Of a stretch of DNA of 64,000 nt, positions 10,584 through 19,493 are shown in pieces. The DNA lies in assembly GCA_951799405.1 (NCBI GenBank), contig OX637354.1:3534001-3598000 (forward strand), given 5' to 3'. Position 1 is the stretch's first letter, and every line of letters starts with the position of its first letter. This DNA comes from Agapetus fuscipes. Taxonomy: Eukaryota; Arthropoda; Insecta; Trichoptera; Glossosomatidae. The translations under genes and the position numbers were made by a program. Below the pieces are notes generated by a model. That model worked only from the letters and a program-made list of their open reading frames with translations. It did no database searches and was not told where the DNA came from.

Positions 10584-12648
10584 CTATGCTATGGAGCTGG
10601 CGTTGGAGGCGATCCTGGGCCACAAGTCTGCGCACTCCTTGGCGACGGGGCCCGTGATGGCCGAGCCCTTCATCTCGCCCTTGTTGTTCACTATGACCCC
10701 CGCGTTGTCCTCAAAGTAGATAAACACCCCGTCCCGCCTGCGGAAGGGCTTCCTCTGCCGGATCACCACCGCCGGCATTACCTGCGACAGGAAAATCATG
10801 AACGACATGCAGGCAACATGGAGCTGATGAAGAGTTGTGGGGAGAGCGCTCAGTCTGCCAAGGTTGTATCAGCAATAAACATCAGATGATAATTGCGAAA
10901 CCATTGAGAATCATCATCGCTACCAAATCTATCAGAACATTAACAAAGCTACTAAGGGGCCGTCCATAAATTACGTCATCGATTTTGGCCGATTTTCGAC
11001 CCCCCCCCCCCCTTATAATCATCCTAGTCATTATCTAATGAACCCCTCCCCCCCTCTTGCTGTAATAATGGATGAGCTTAATAATTAATAATGTTATATT
11101 ACTTACATAATATTTTGTAGAAATTGGTATTTACAAGAACGACGTCACTTTTAGTACTCGTACATCATTTGCCATCATCCGCAGACCAGACTTCCCCCCC
11201 CTTAATGCGAATGACGTAATATATGGACAGCCCCTAAGTTCACATATAGGGGAAACTCTGCCACGTTTTCACAAAAGGAAGTGAGTGGAACCTATTTTAC
11301 TGGAGACCTATAAGAACAGGCAAGACCTAGTTTAGGCTCTAGCCCTCCAAAATAAAGTTTGTTCAATATATAGTTCAATGTATTTCACTTATAACAGAAT
11401 TGTATTGTATTAATCTATAGAAAATAAATTATCATTATTATTATTTATTTTTACAGATAAGAGGGCTGGCTTTGTCTACCAATTCAGTTGAAATGGGGGA
11501 TTCCTTGCTCTCGAGGGGGCTGGTACTCATTTCTTGTGAACGCTATGTATACCCCGGTATTTTATTTTGGGTTTGAAATGAACACCAAAATGAGAGATAA
11601 TTTCTGACACTTTCGGTGGGATTTGAATTCGAGCTCTCGGCATTGAAATGCAAGCACTTTACCAAGTTAACCAGTAGTTTTAACAATAGCCAGTTTTGAA
11701 TGAAAACAGATAATGACACATCAGGACTCTTCTTTATTGCCAGTGAGTTAAAGGAAAGAGAAATAATAGGTTAACTCAAAATTCTAGTCGTTTTTTTTTT
11801 TTTGTCAAATCAGCAACTGAGTAAAATAAATTATTTCTGTTTGGAAAAACTTACACCATTTCTCTTTTATGTCTGACTTCTATTCCATCACAACGAACCT
11901 AAGCCTTCAATTACATCTATTTAATCATCTACTCAGGGTTTTGGCTGAAACCATTCTGTAAACGTGAACATGTTCTGAGATAACTGTCAACGGAAATCAA
12001 GTATCCAAAGCCAGATAAACGTAAATAAAGCGAATGGAGAGTTAAGTTTCATACCTTTTTCCGGAGTTCTGGCTTTCCCTTCTTCACTGTGGCCACGATC
12101 ATGTCTCCAGAGCCAGCGGCGGGCAGACGGTTCAAACGGCCCTTGATTCCATGTACGGCGATGACGTACAAGTTCTTAGCGCCTAAAATAACACAATACA
12201 ATTAGTTATAGCTACATTAAACAAGCTATATAGTATGTACAACAATTTTAGTGAGTCAAACAAAGCACTGGAAGTACTATAAGAAAAAAGTTTATACACT
12301 TTTAGGTTATGTGAGAAAACATGTAAACATTTGTGTTCTGACCTGTGTTGTCGGCGCAGTTGATGACGGCTCCCACTGGGAGACCAAGGGAGATGCGGAA
12401 TTTAGCTCCCGCTGCTCCTCCACGTCCTAAAAGCAAATAAAACACACAACTGTCACTTCGGTACCGTCTTGAACATGGATTTAGACAACTTTATTTTGAC
12501 ATCTAGTGCAGGCGAACTAACAAAAATATCACTTTTACGGGACTCCATCCATGAAATAGAGTGGATGGACGATTAATTGCGACATTTTCTTTGATGAATT
12601 AAGGTAGATGTCAGCGGATTTTAATAAAAACTCACCTCTCTTAGACAT
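10584..12648 (-). CDS. RpL23: 60S ribosomal protein L23 (uL14)
   Basis: Component of the large ribosomal subunit, the eukaryotic member of the uL14 family, near the inter-subunit bridge and factor-binding region. Four exons on the minus strand join in frame: 12636-12648, 12343-12426, 12055-12182 and 10584-10781, giving exactly 140 aa, the normal animal length. The start MSKRGRGG is clear, and the first coding exon is only 13 nt. Conserved blocks include [19 protein letters not shown], the [10 protein letters not shown] loop, [16 protein letters not shown] and the C-terminus [14 protein letters not shown]. The VMPAVV variant after the third intron is the insect form as I recall it. The upstream minus strand carries GTTCTTTTTACG near 12674-12685, which could be the terminal oligopyrimidine start of a ribosomal-protein mRNA. 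It is convergent with CCT5 and divergent from PSMB4. Its introns hold a Harbinger MITE and a SINE. Confidence 0.97.
10956..11234. mobile_element. PIF/Harbinger MITE, 279 bp, in RpL23 intron 3
   Basis: Termini GGGGCCGTCC and GGACAGCCCC, flanked by TAA on both sides (10953-10955 and 11235-11237), fit a Harbinger 3-bp duplication. The interior has long C runs and an internal ACGTCA. Other copies: 31784, 55830 and 57957. Confidence 0.8.
11235..11451. other. RpL23 intron 3 spacer, nothing recognised
   Basis: AT-rich sequence between a MITE and a SINE. Confidence 0.4.
11452..11690 (-). mobile_element. SINE A (tRNA-derived), 3'-truncated
   Basis: On the minus strand a tRNA-like head (A-box-like TTAACTTGG, B-box-like GAATTCAAATCCC) leads into the SINE A body. 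Confidence 0.65.
11691..12054. other. RpL23 intron 3 spacer, nothing recognised
   Basis: AT-rich intron sequence up to the exon 3 donor. No repeat identified. Confidence 0.4.
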
Positions 12649-13030
12649 TTTGCTTTATCGGAAATCAAATGGACGTAAAAAGAACGATGCTGATGACATT
12701 CGCGAACTTCCGGCGACAAATATTTTTCCCCACTTTCGGTAGGTATTTTTCTCAATGTTAAATTTTCTTTGTCTTAATTATTTTTACAAGTAAGTCAAAA
12801 AATATGCCCGTTTTAATTTGAAACCATTCAGTTAATTAAAAAATAAAAAAACAGAACGTTTGTCAAGAAAATACATATTTGATTGAAAAAATTAATTATT
12901 GCCGTTGTCGATTTCCCACACTAGAAGAAGAAAAGGTTATTATTCACCGCAGTGACATTTCTGTTTTTCACTTGTCATCCAAATTCAAATTCGTCAGTAT
13001 TTTTGTGCAAACTAAATCAAATTACTAAAA
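12649..13030. promoter_or_regulatory. Shared divergent promoter region of RpL23 and PSMB4
   Basis: The two start codons lie 382 bp apart on opposite strands, so both promoters must fit here unless 5' exons lie elsewhere. On the RpL23 side there is an oligopyrimidine stretch (about 12674-12685, minus strand). On the PSMB4 side an insect initiator-like TCAGT lies at 12994-12998. No TATA box is obvious. Unlike most spacers in the window it holds no recognisable transposon. Confidence 0.55.
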
Positions 13031-16000
13031 ATGTCTGTATTTGGCATGGACATGAATTCCAGTCCAGCTTTCTGGCACAATGGCCCCTCGCCCGGCGCAT
13101 TCTACAACTTCCCCGGCAGACAAGCGAATCAGCCGAACTTGGCCAACTTTTCCGGCGTCCAGGACTTCACAAAGCGATCACAGTGAGCATTAACCACCTA
13201 ACACTTATTATTAACCATGACTATGTGCTATTTAAACGCAACCGAGCTATGCATATAGTGCAACTTCTTTCCGCGTTATCCCCAAAGGGTTCCGCATACG
13301 TAGAGAGAGGAATTTATTTTTACAGTTATGGAGCCGGCCTTACGGCAGCCTACTTCAGTTCAAGTGAGGGCTTCCCAGCTCCCTCGGGGCCTGGTACTTA
13401 TTTTTTGTGAAAGCTGAGTAAACCTTGCCTTGGGTTTTTGAAATAAACACCGAAACGGGAAATCATTTCTGACACCCGCGGTGGGATTTGAACCCGAGCT
13501 CTCGGCATGAAATGCAAGCACTCTACTATCTGAGCTACTGACCGGACTATTTAAGTATATTTATGTTTTTATTTAAGTATATTTATTTATACTCCTAACC
13601 TCAAAACTGCCTTGTCACGCTAGGACGCCCATAGTGACTGGCACCTCTGTGCTCGGAATCAAGTTTGACAGCGGCGTGATCCTGGCCGCGGACACCCTGG
13701 GCTCGTATGGCTCCCTGGCGCGCTTCCGGGACTGCCCGCGCCTGCTGCGCCTCAACAAGTCCGCCATCTTGGGCGCGGGGGGCGACTACGCAGACTACCA
13801 GTACATGAAGGACATCATGGAGAGGAAGATGTAAGTTACGAATACGTAAAATGTTGTCAATTGTGCATTGTTTAAGGAATAAAGTGTTAGTGAACTTGTT
13901 ACATTATTTTTTTGTCATGCAGCAATTGCAACCGTCAACTCTGTAGCCATTCCGCTAGGGGTGGCCAGAGCCTCTGCACAGCTGCCTCCATTTCTTCCTG
14001 TCCTTATATACATCTTTCAATTCATACATATCCATCACCTTTTTCAAACATTTTCTTCTTTTACACTCACTTTGTATATCCCATTCTTTCACAAGCTCCT
14101 CAATCTGATCACTCCATTCTTTTCTCGGTTGTCCCTTACCTCTTTTTTTCCACATTGCCTCGTATATATACTTTGTCAGTCTATCATCATTCATTCTTTC
14201 CACATGCTCAAACCAATTGTTCAAATGAAATATCCTCACTTATACCTAGGGACTGGAAAATTTCGCGATCGCGATAAAACGAATTTATTCGCGAATTTTG
14301 AGGTTTTTACGCGAATAACGCGAAATTTGAGGTTTTACGCAAATATCGCGAATTTTCGTACTTTTGGTAGAGATTGTGCGAAAAAGTTGTTATGTGACGC
14401 TTCTGCAACGCAACTATTTTGTGGGAAAGAAAAGATTCCTGTGAAAACCCTTTGCAAGGTGCAAAGCACAGAAAAAATGGTCGGTTTTATAGCCGAGGGG
14501 GCCAAGTGGGCTGATCTTTCAACGTTGAAACACGCTAGAAAGCTAGACGCGGGGTTCGATCCCTGCCTTGGATCATTTGACCATAAATTTGACCCTGGTT
14601 CAACAAATGTAATTGAGTACTTATAAATTAATAATTAATTAAAATGAACAATACTCGTAATGAATTTTTCATTAATGATATTAATACCTGTTTCTGGCCA
14701 GGCAGAGTAGGTTGGTGAATTGCATTCCTATTCACAAATCTATTTTATTAAAAAAATAAATGATAAGCAGAACTGTCCTGGACATCCAAACAGACTTGAA
14801 TCGTGACATCAATGAAATAGGAAATACATCAAGGAGTGAAGCTGCTGCTGGATTAGATTAAGAGCACAACTTGAGGCTTTCATAAAAGCCAACATCCCTC
14901 GAAAAAATTAGATAACCCTCATCTAGAGAGACTAAATTTAATATTTTAAAAGGAAATTGCAGGGTATTCGGAGTGTCATTCAAATATTAATACTTTTTTC
15001 AATCAATGGTTTTTTGTAAGTTGTAACTCGTATTGATTCAGATGTTGTTTATTCATTGTTTTTGAAGGTACATGTTTTATATTATTTATATTGATGATGT
15101 TTATATAATAAATTGTAAATATTAGTAAAATCTATAGTTTTGCAATTACATAAACCTTTATTTCGATCAAATCAACCATAAACATTACACCGAATCTCCC
15201 CGTTTGTCGTAAAAAATAACGCGAATTTCCCTGTTTTTGATCAAAAATAACGCGAATTTCCCAAAAAAATAACGCGAATTTTGCAAAAAATAACACCACT
15301 TTTTTCCAGTCCCTACTTATACCTCCTCGTCTCGTCACAACAAGGGCAACTCGTAGAACGGCTCACATTCATCCCTCTGCAGTCGATATCAAAACTATGA
15401 GAACTTGGTGTTTTCAAGACTCATTCCTTTGCCAAACTGCTCGCTAATGGAACGAGTTACCGTTATCTGTGTTCCCACCCCAATTTAATATTTTCCTATT
15501 CAAAACCCATATCAATCGCCCATTCCTCTCTGTGTCTCAAAACAAAGCCAATGCAAAACACAACACAACACTATGCAGCTAACAGCCCTGCTACAAAGGA
15601 TCAGGGATCAACGAGGAGTGCCTGGACGATGGCCTGCAGCTGAGCCCTGGCTGACCCCTGTATTAGTTATGTGATGTTCCGCCTTTGTGTTCCAGTATTG
15701 ACGAGGAGTGCCTGGACGACGGTCTGCAGCTGAGCCCTGGCTGACCCCTGTATTAGTTATGTGATGTTCCGCCTTTGTGTTCCAGCATTGACGAGGAGTG
15801 CCTGAACGATGGTCTGCAGCTGAGCCCTGGCTGACCCCTGTATTAGTTATGTGATGTTCCGCCTGTGTGTTCCAGCATTGACGAGGAGTGCCTGGACGAT
15901 GGTCTGCAGCTGAGCCCTGGCTGACCCCTGTATTAGTTATGTGATGTTCCGCCTGTGTGTTCCAGCATTGACGAGGAGTGCCTGGACGATGGTCTGCAGC

Positions 16001-18031
16001 TGAGCCCTGGCTGACCCCTGTATTAGTTATGTGATGTTCCGCCTGTGTGTTCCAGCATTGACGAGGAGTGCCTGAACGATGGTCTGCAGCTGAGCCCTGG
16101 CTGACCCCTGTATTAGTTATGTGATGTTCCGCCTGTGTTTTGCAGCATTGACGAGGAGTGCCTGGACGATGGTCTGCAGCTGAGCCCTGGCTGACCCCTG
16201 TATTAGTTATGTGATGTTCCGCCTGTGTTTTGCAGCATTGACGAGGAGTGCCTGGACGATGGTCTGCAGCTGAGCCCTGGCTGACCTCGGTATTAGTTAT
16301 GTGATGTTCCAGCATTGACGAGGAGTGCCTGGACGATGGTCTGCAGCTGAGCCCTGGCTGACCCCTGTATTAGTTATGTGATGTTCCGCCTCTGTGTTCC
16401 AGTATTGACGAGGAGTGCCTGGACGATGGTCTGCAGCTGAAGCCACGCTCGCTGCACTGCTGGCTCACCCGCGTCCTCTACAACAGGCGTAGCAAGTTTG
16501 ATCCCCTCTGGAACAACTATGTGGTGGCCGGCATGCAGGTCAGTACTTAACATCACCTTTCTGTGAAGAGGAATGCAATTCACTAACCTATTTTGCCTGG
16601 GCAGTAAGAGGTATTGACGTTATCAATAAATAATTAATTCATTACTATACATTTTTAATGACTTTTTAATTAATGACATCTGTTGAACTAGGGTCAAAGT
16701 TATTGTCCTGGAGAGATGTGCTGTTGCCGTGGTCTGTGGGAGCTGTGGCTTTGCGTGAGCCCTGTGGAAGCTCCAGCTCCCACAGACCACGCTCGAGAAA
16801 AAAATATATATTTGAAAACTACACACCTCCTGGCGTCCGCCTGAGTTCCAAAGTCACGTCATTACAAGTCTAGACAAGTTAGTTCAGTCGTTTGATTTTC
16901 ATACATACTCTTCAAAAGTCAGGGGTACGTACGTGGCTTCGATTCCCGATTATTTTTTGCCTATTTCTCGGAAAAGTAACTAAATGTGTGTCTACTTCGA
17001 CAGCCAAGCTCGCAGAGGGCTCTTGAGATGTGATTCACGCAAAAGCAGCGCTCACCAAATAAATCATCCTATTATTATTCACTGATGTATAATTGTTTGT
17101 TGAATGTTGTATTGCTTGTTTGTTTGTTTAGGATGGAGTGCCGTTCCTGGGGTGCGTGGACAAGCTGGGCATGGCGTACGAGAGTGACTGCGTGGCCACG
17201 GGCTACGGCGGCTACATGGCCATCCCCCTCATGAGGGAGCACACGGAGCACGGCCGCACCCTCAACCAGCAGCAGGCCAGGTCAGACAACAAGCAATATA
17301 TATCGTCGCTGCATTTATAGTATCGCACGTTTAATAATAAAGAAAAATAACCCGAAAATTGGGAAAATCGAGATTTTGTAATAAAACGCAAGAATAATGC
17401 GAGAAGAATAGGTAGAATGCGACAGCCGTTCAATTTGGACGAATATGACCGAGATAAAACATCGGCCGCCTTTTTCATCCCATACAAGTTGTACTGGTTG
17501 TCTGAACTTCAAACCTGATTTCCCAACATTCATGTTTTTTGAGTTATTGCTCTTTATTATTAAACGTGCGATATATTGACCGTTCCGCAGTCTGGTGGTT
17601 AACACCTCTGTCTCATAATTGGAAGGTTGTGGGTTCAAATCCCGGCGGAGTACAAAAAAATATTCCATTTATATTTTCATATGTGGTCTTTGCTAGGTAA
17701 AAAAATCATATATCTTTACCAAAGACCGGTCACTAAAGGTCCATCCAACCTTACAACAACTGGGTCTTGCTTGAGAATTGGCGCTTTCTACAGCGACGAC
17801 CAAGCTCGCAGAGGGCTCTTGAGGTGTGATACACACAAAAACATCAACAAATATATCATCCTAATATAATATTATTATTCCAGGGAGCTGATGGTGAAGT
17901 GCCTGGAGGTGCTGTTTTACCGTGACGCCCGCTCCTTCCCCCGCTACCAGCTGGCCGTGGTGACAGCCGAGGGCTCCAGCGTGGAAGAGCCCACACAGCT
18001 CAGCAGCAACTGGGGGCTCGCCAACATGTAG
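13031..18031 (+). CDS. PSMB4: 20S proteasome subunit beta type-4 (beta-7), non-catalytic
   Basis: Structural beta-7 subunit of the 20S proteasome core (human PSMB4, fly Prosbeta7). Five exons join in frame: 13031-13182, 13624-13830, 16403-16538, 17132-17280 and 17884-18031, for 263 aa (human 264). About 50 N-terminal residues form the family's propeptide-like extension. [10 protein letters not shown] and [17 protein letters not shown] then mark the beta fold. The catalytic Lys of active subunits is absent, as expected for this subunit. [11 protein letters not shown] and [11 protein letters not shown] are further family signatures. The codon across the exon 2/3 junction is AT|T, followed by ATT GAC GAG. 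Intron 2 (13831-16402) contains a 90-bp tandem array copying the exon 3 acceptor and first codons. Exon 5's acceptor directly follows the end of a SINE B. The exon frame is intact. Confidence 0.96.
13226..13546 (-). mobile_element. SINE A, near full length
   Basis: Minus-strand copy in PSMB4 intron 1, with tRNA-like head at the right (GGTCAGTAGCTCAGATAG), B-box GGGTTCAAATCCC, SINE A body, and 3' end GTTGCACTATATGCATAGC at the left. Confidence 0.75.
13917..14240 (-). mobile_element. RTE-B LINE 3' fragment
   Basis: The minus strand encodes a 94-residue open stretch ([17 protein letters not shown], then [14 protein letters not shown], ending RGSGHP), with its 3' end at the left. Confidence 0.7.
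14247..15315. mobile_element. Non-autonomous hAT element, 1069 bp
   Basis: Termini TAGGGACTGG and CCAGTCCCTA are inverted repeats, flanked by the exact 8-bp duplication CTTATACC (14239-14246 and 15316-15323). The subterminal regions carry many AATAACGCGAATTT-type repeats. No transposase ORF is visible. It carries a SINE C inside. Confidence 0.9.
14487..14715 (+). mobile_element. SINE C copy inside a hAT element
   Basis: A tRNA-like head (TAGCCGAGGGGGCCAAGTGG, B-box GGGTTCGATCCC spaced as in Ser/Leu tRNAs) is followed by the TTTGACCCTGGTTCAACAAA body and ends near CTGGCCAGGCAG. Confidence 0.55.
15330..15604 (+). mobile_element. CR1-like LINE 3' fragment
   Basis: About 270 bp homologous to 22160-22440, including the decayed C-terminus ([21 protein letters not shown]). 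It ends at ACAAAGGATCA, exactly where the PSMB4 exon-derived array begins. Confidence 0.65.
15605..16402 (+). repeat. 90-bp tandem array of PSMB4 exon 3 acceptor plus exon start
   Basis: Each unit holds GCCTGTGTGTTCCAG, then the first ~36 nt of exon 3 (codons for [12 protein letters not shown]), then AGCCCTGGC and TGA, then intron sequence to the next unit. Unit marks fall every 90 bp: exon-like starts near 15695, 15786, 15876, 15966, 16056, 16146 and 16236, and near 16312 after a unit shortened by 14 bp. A degenerate unit without an acceptor sits at 15608. The real exon follows at 16403. Each unit also has a CTGAC branchpoint-like motif about 45 nt before its AG. Copies vary slightly (GAC/AAC, TTCCAG/TTGCAG). 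Confidence 0.92.
16588..16705 (-). mobile_element. SINE C body fragment
   Basis: Matches 4390-4475 and 14600-14715 in reverse (TGCCTGGGCAG, AATTAATTCATTA, GACATCTGTTGAAC, GGGTCAAAG). Confidence 0.5.
16728..16788. repeat. Short hairpin made from repeat family 1
   Basis: CGTGGTCTGTGGGAGCT and its exact complement AGCTCCCACAGACCACG lie about 25 bp apart. The arms are the same motif found in the family 1 repeats at 22600, 27820 and 62660. Confidence 0.6.
16985..17080 (+). mobile_element. SINE B 3' portion
   Basis: Contains GCCAAGCTCGCAGAGGGCTC and CACCAAATAAATCATCCTA, the L2-tailed end of SINE B. It lies about 50 bp before the PSMB4 exon 4 acceptor. Confidence 0.6.
17323..17571. mobile_element. 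TA-flanked MITE, 249 bp
   Basis: Termini TCGCACGTTTAATAATAAAG and its complement, flanked by TA (17321-17322, 17572-17573). The second copy at 48649-48897 has the same length. Fits a Tc1/mariner-type non-autonomous element. Confidence 0.75.
17575..17880 (+). mobile_element. SINE B, full length, abutting PSMB4 exon 5
   Basis: tRNA-like head (CCGCAGTCTGGTGGTTAACA, B-box GGGTTCAAATCCC), body with ACCAAAGACCGGTCAC, and 3' end CAACAAATATATCATCCTAA. The element runs directly into TTATTATTCCAG, the acceptor used by PSMB4 exon 5. Confidence 0.8.
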
Positions 18032-18104
18032 GCCCCTCAACGTAGCCTGTGCCACGACCGTTTAAAATATCTCTGTATTTTCTATTCTAAGTAAGGTTTT
18101 ATGT

Positions 18105-18110
18105 AATAAA
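18105..18110 (+). terminator. PSMB4 polyadenylation signal
   Basis: AATAAA 74 bp after the PSMB4 stop codon, in a T-rich context. Confidence 0.7.
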
Positions 18111-18269
18111 ATTCAATGAAAAATTCATGGTTTTTATTTTATTTTATAAAAGTATAACATTACATGTGAATAAATGCAATTTTCAATTGTTGAGGTGAAC
18201 TTTTTGAAAATGTGACTCATTCTAAAAAACAGAACTGGCAAAGATTTTAATATACCCTTTACAACTTCG

Positions 18270-18490
18270 TAATATGCAGGACACTCGATTAGAGGTAGTA
18301 CATTACTTAGCAACATCTTTGATGGAAAAATCTTGGGAAGACGAACAAGAGGTCGCCCAAGAACTTCATATTTCCAGGATTTGCAGCGGTTCATGGATGT
18401 CTCGTCTTATTTGCAGCTCAAGAGGATGGCAACCGACAAACATATGGCTGGCACAACAAGGCACTGCCTTTGTAGATGATGATGAATATT
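18270..18490 (+). mobile_element. LINE reverse transcriptase C-terminal fragment
   Basis: The plus strand reads LGRRTRGRPRTSYFQDLQRF, then LQLKRMATDKHM, a typical RTE-type C-terminal tail. No other copy seen here. Confidence 0.5.
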
Positions 18491-18499
18491 TGTCGGAAT

Positions 18500-19440
18500 G
18501 CAATGACAAATTACAGAGTCAAATTTTGGAATCAGTTAGGTGATTTTTATCAACATTACATTTTGTGCTTCCTTTTGACAAGCTGCATCCACAGCGGATT
18601 CACAGGATCCTTAGTCTTCTTATTATTATTTTATTATATTCTTCACGCTATCCCTGATCTAGCAACAATCCCACAATGAGCGCCACCCGAGGTATGCTAT
18701 TAGTTTCACTAACATCGAACCACTTAAGAGTCATGGGCACCCCTCTGACCTAGAGGTTCTTGTTTTGTCGCGCCGTTGCTTTTACTTCACCGGGAGGCAT
18801 GTCACCACGTGAGAAAATATATAGTTTTGCATGAGCGTTCATGTGCTGTGGGTCCTTCTGACACATACATACAGGACGGGTGTAAGGGGGGTTTTAGCAT
18901 ATTACATTTTCATTGAGAAACAAATATTCAGTTATTTTTTTTTAATCGATCTAGAATGAGCCAAGTTCTCTCAAATAATACATTTCAAAAATATCTATAT
19001 GAAAACTAAAAGAAAGCATAAACATGTATAAAATCTTGCACTCCTTCATATTTATACATCAAAGTGTAAAAAAAAGTGTCATTACACTTAGGTAAAAAAA
19101 AGGATTTTTAATAATATAAGTATGACTTCAATTGAAGACTAGGTACAAGGGAAGAACAAGAAATGTCAGTTAAAGAACATTCTGAGTAAATCAAAATTAT
19201 AAATTTGAAAGTCTGTACTTTTCATGGTTATTGCCTGTCACAAAGAACCGGAAATACCGCCATAAACTGTGATAGCGACTGTTGTTGCATTACAAAATTT
19301 GCAGAGCTTTAGATACACACAGATGCCACTAGATGGCATTAGTGGATTCTTTTTCATGGAATTCCTTGTTTTTCTCCTGTAGTCTGCAATTGAGTCTTTG
19401 GGATCAGCAGAAAATATGAAAGATTGTTCCATTGATTGAT
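18500..19440. other. Intergenic spacer, nothing recognised
   Basis: AT-rich DNA between the PSMB4 and aspartyl-tRNA synthetase 3' ends. I see no gene or known repeat. Confidence 0.5.
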
Positions 19441-19443
19441 CTG

Positions 19444-19449
19444 TTTATT
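19444..19449 (-). terminator. Aspartyl-tRNA synthetase polyadenylation signal
   Basis: AATAAA on the minus strand only 45 nt beyond the TAA stop, implying a very short 3' UTR. Confidence 0.6.
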
Positions 19450-19493
19450 TTGGGAAAGACGGTTTGATGGAGTATGATTGCACGGATGTATCC

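Noticed and set aside
15608..16315. 235-codon open frame on the minus strand made of a 30-residue repeat
   Set aside because: It is the antisense of the 90-bp PSMB4 array. A unit divisible by three stays open by default, and the sense strand explains the sequence.
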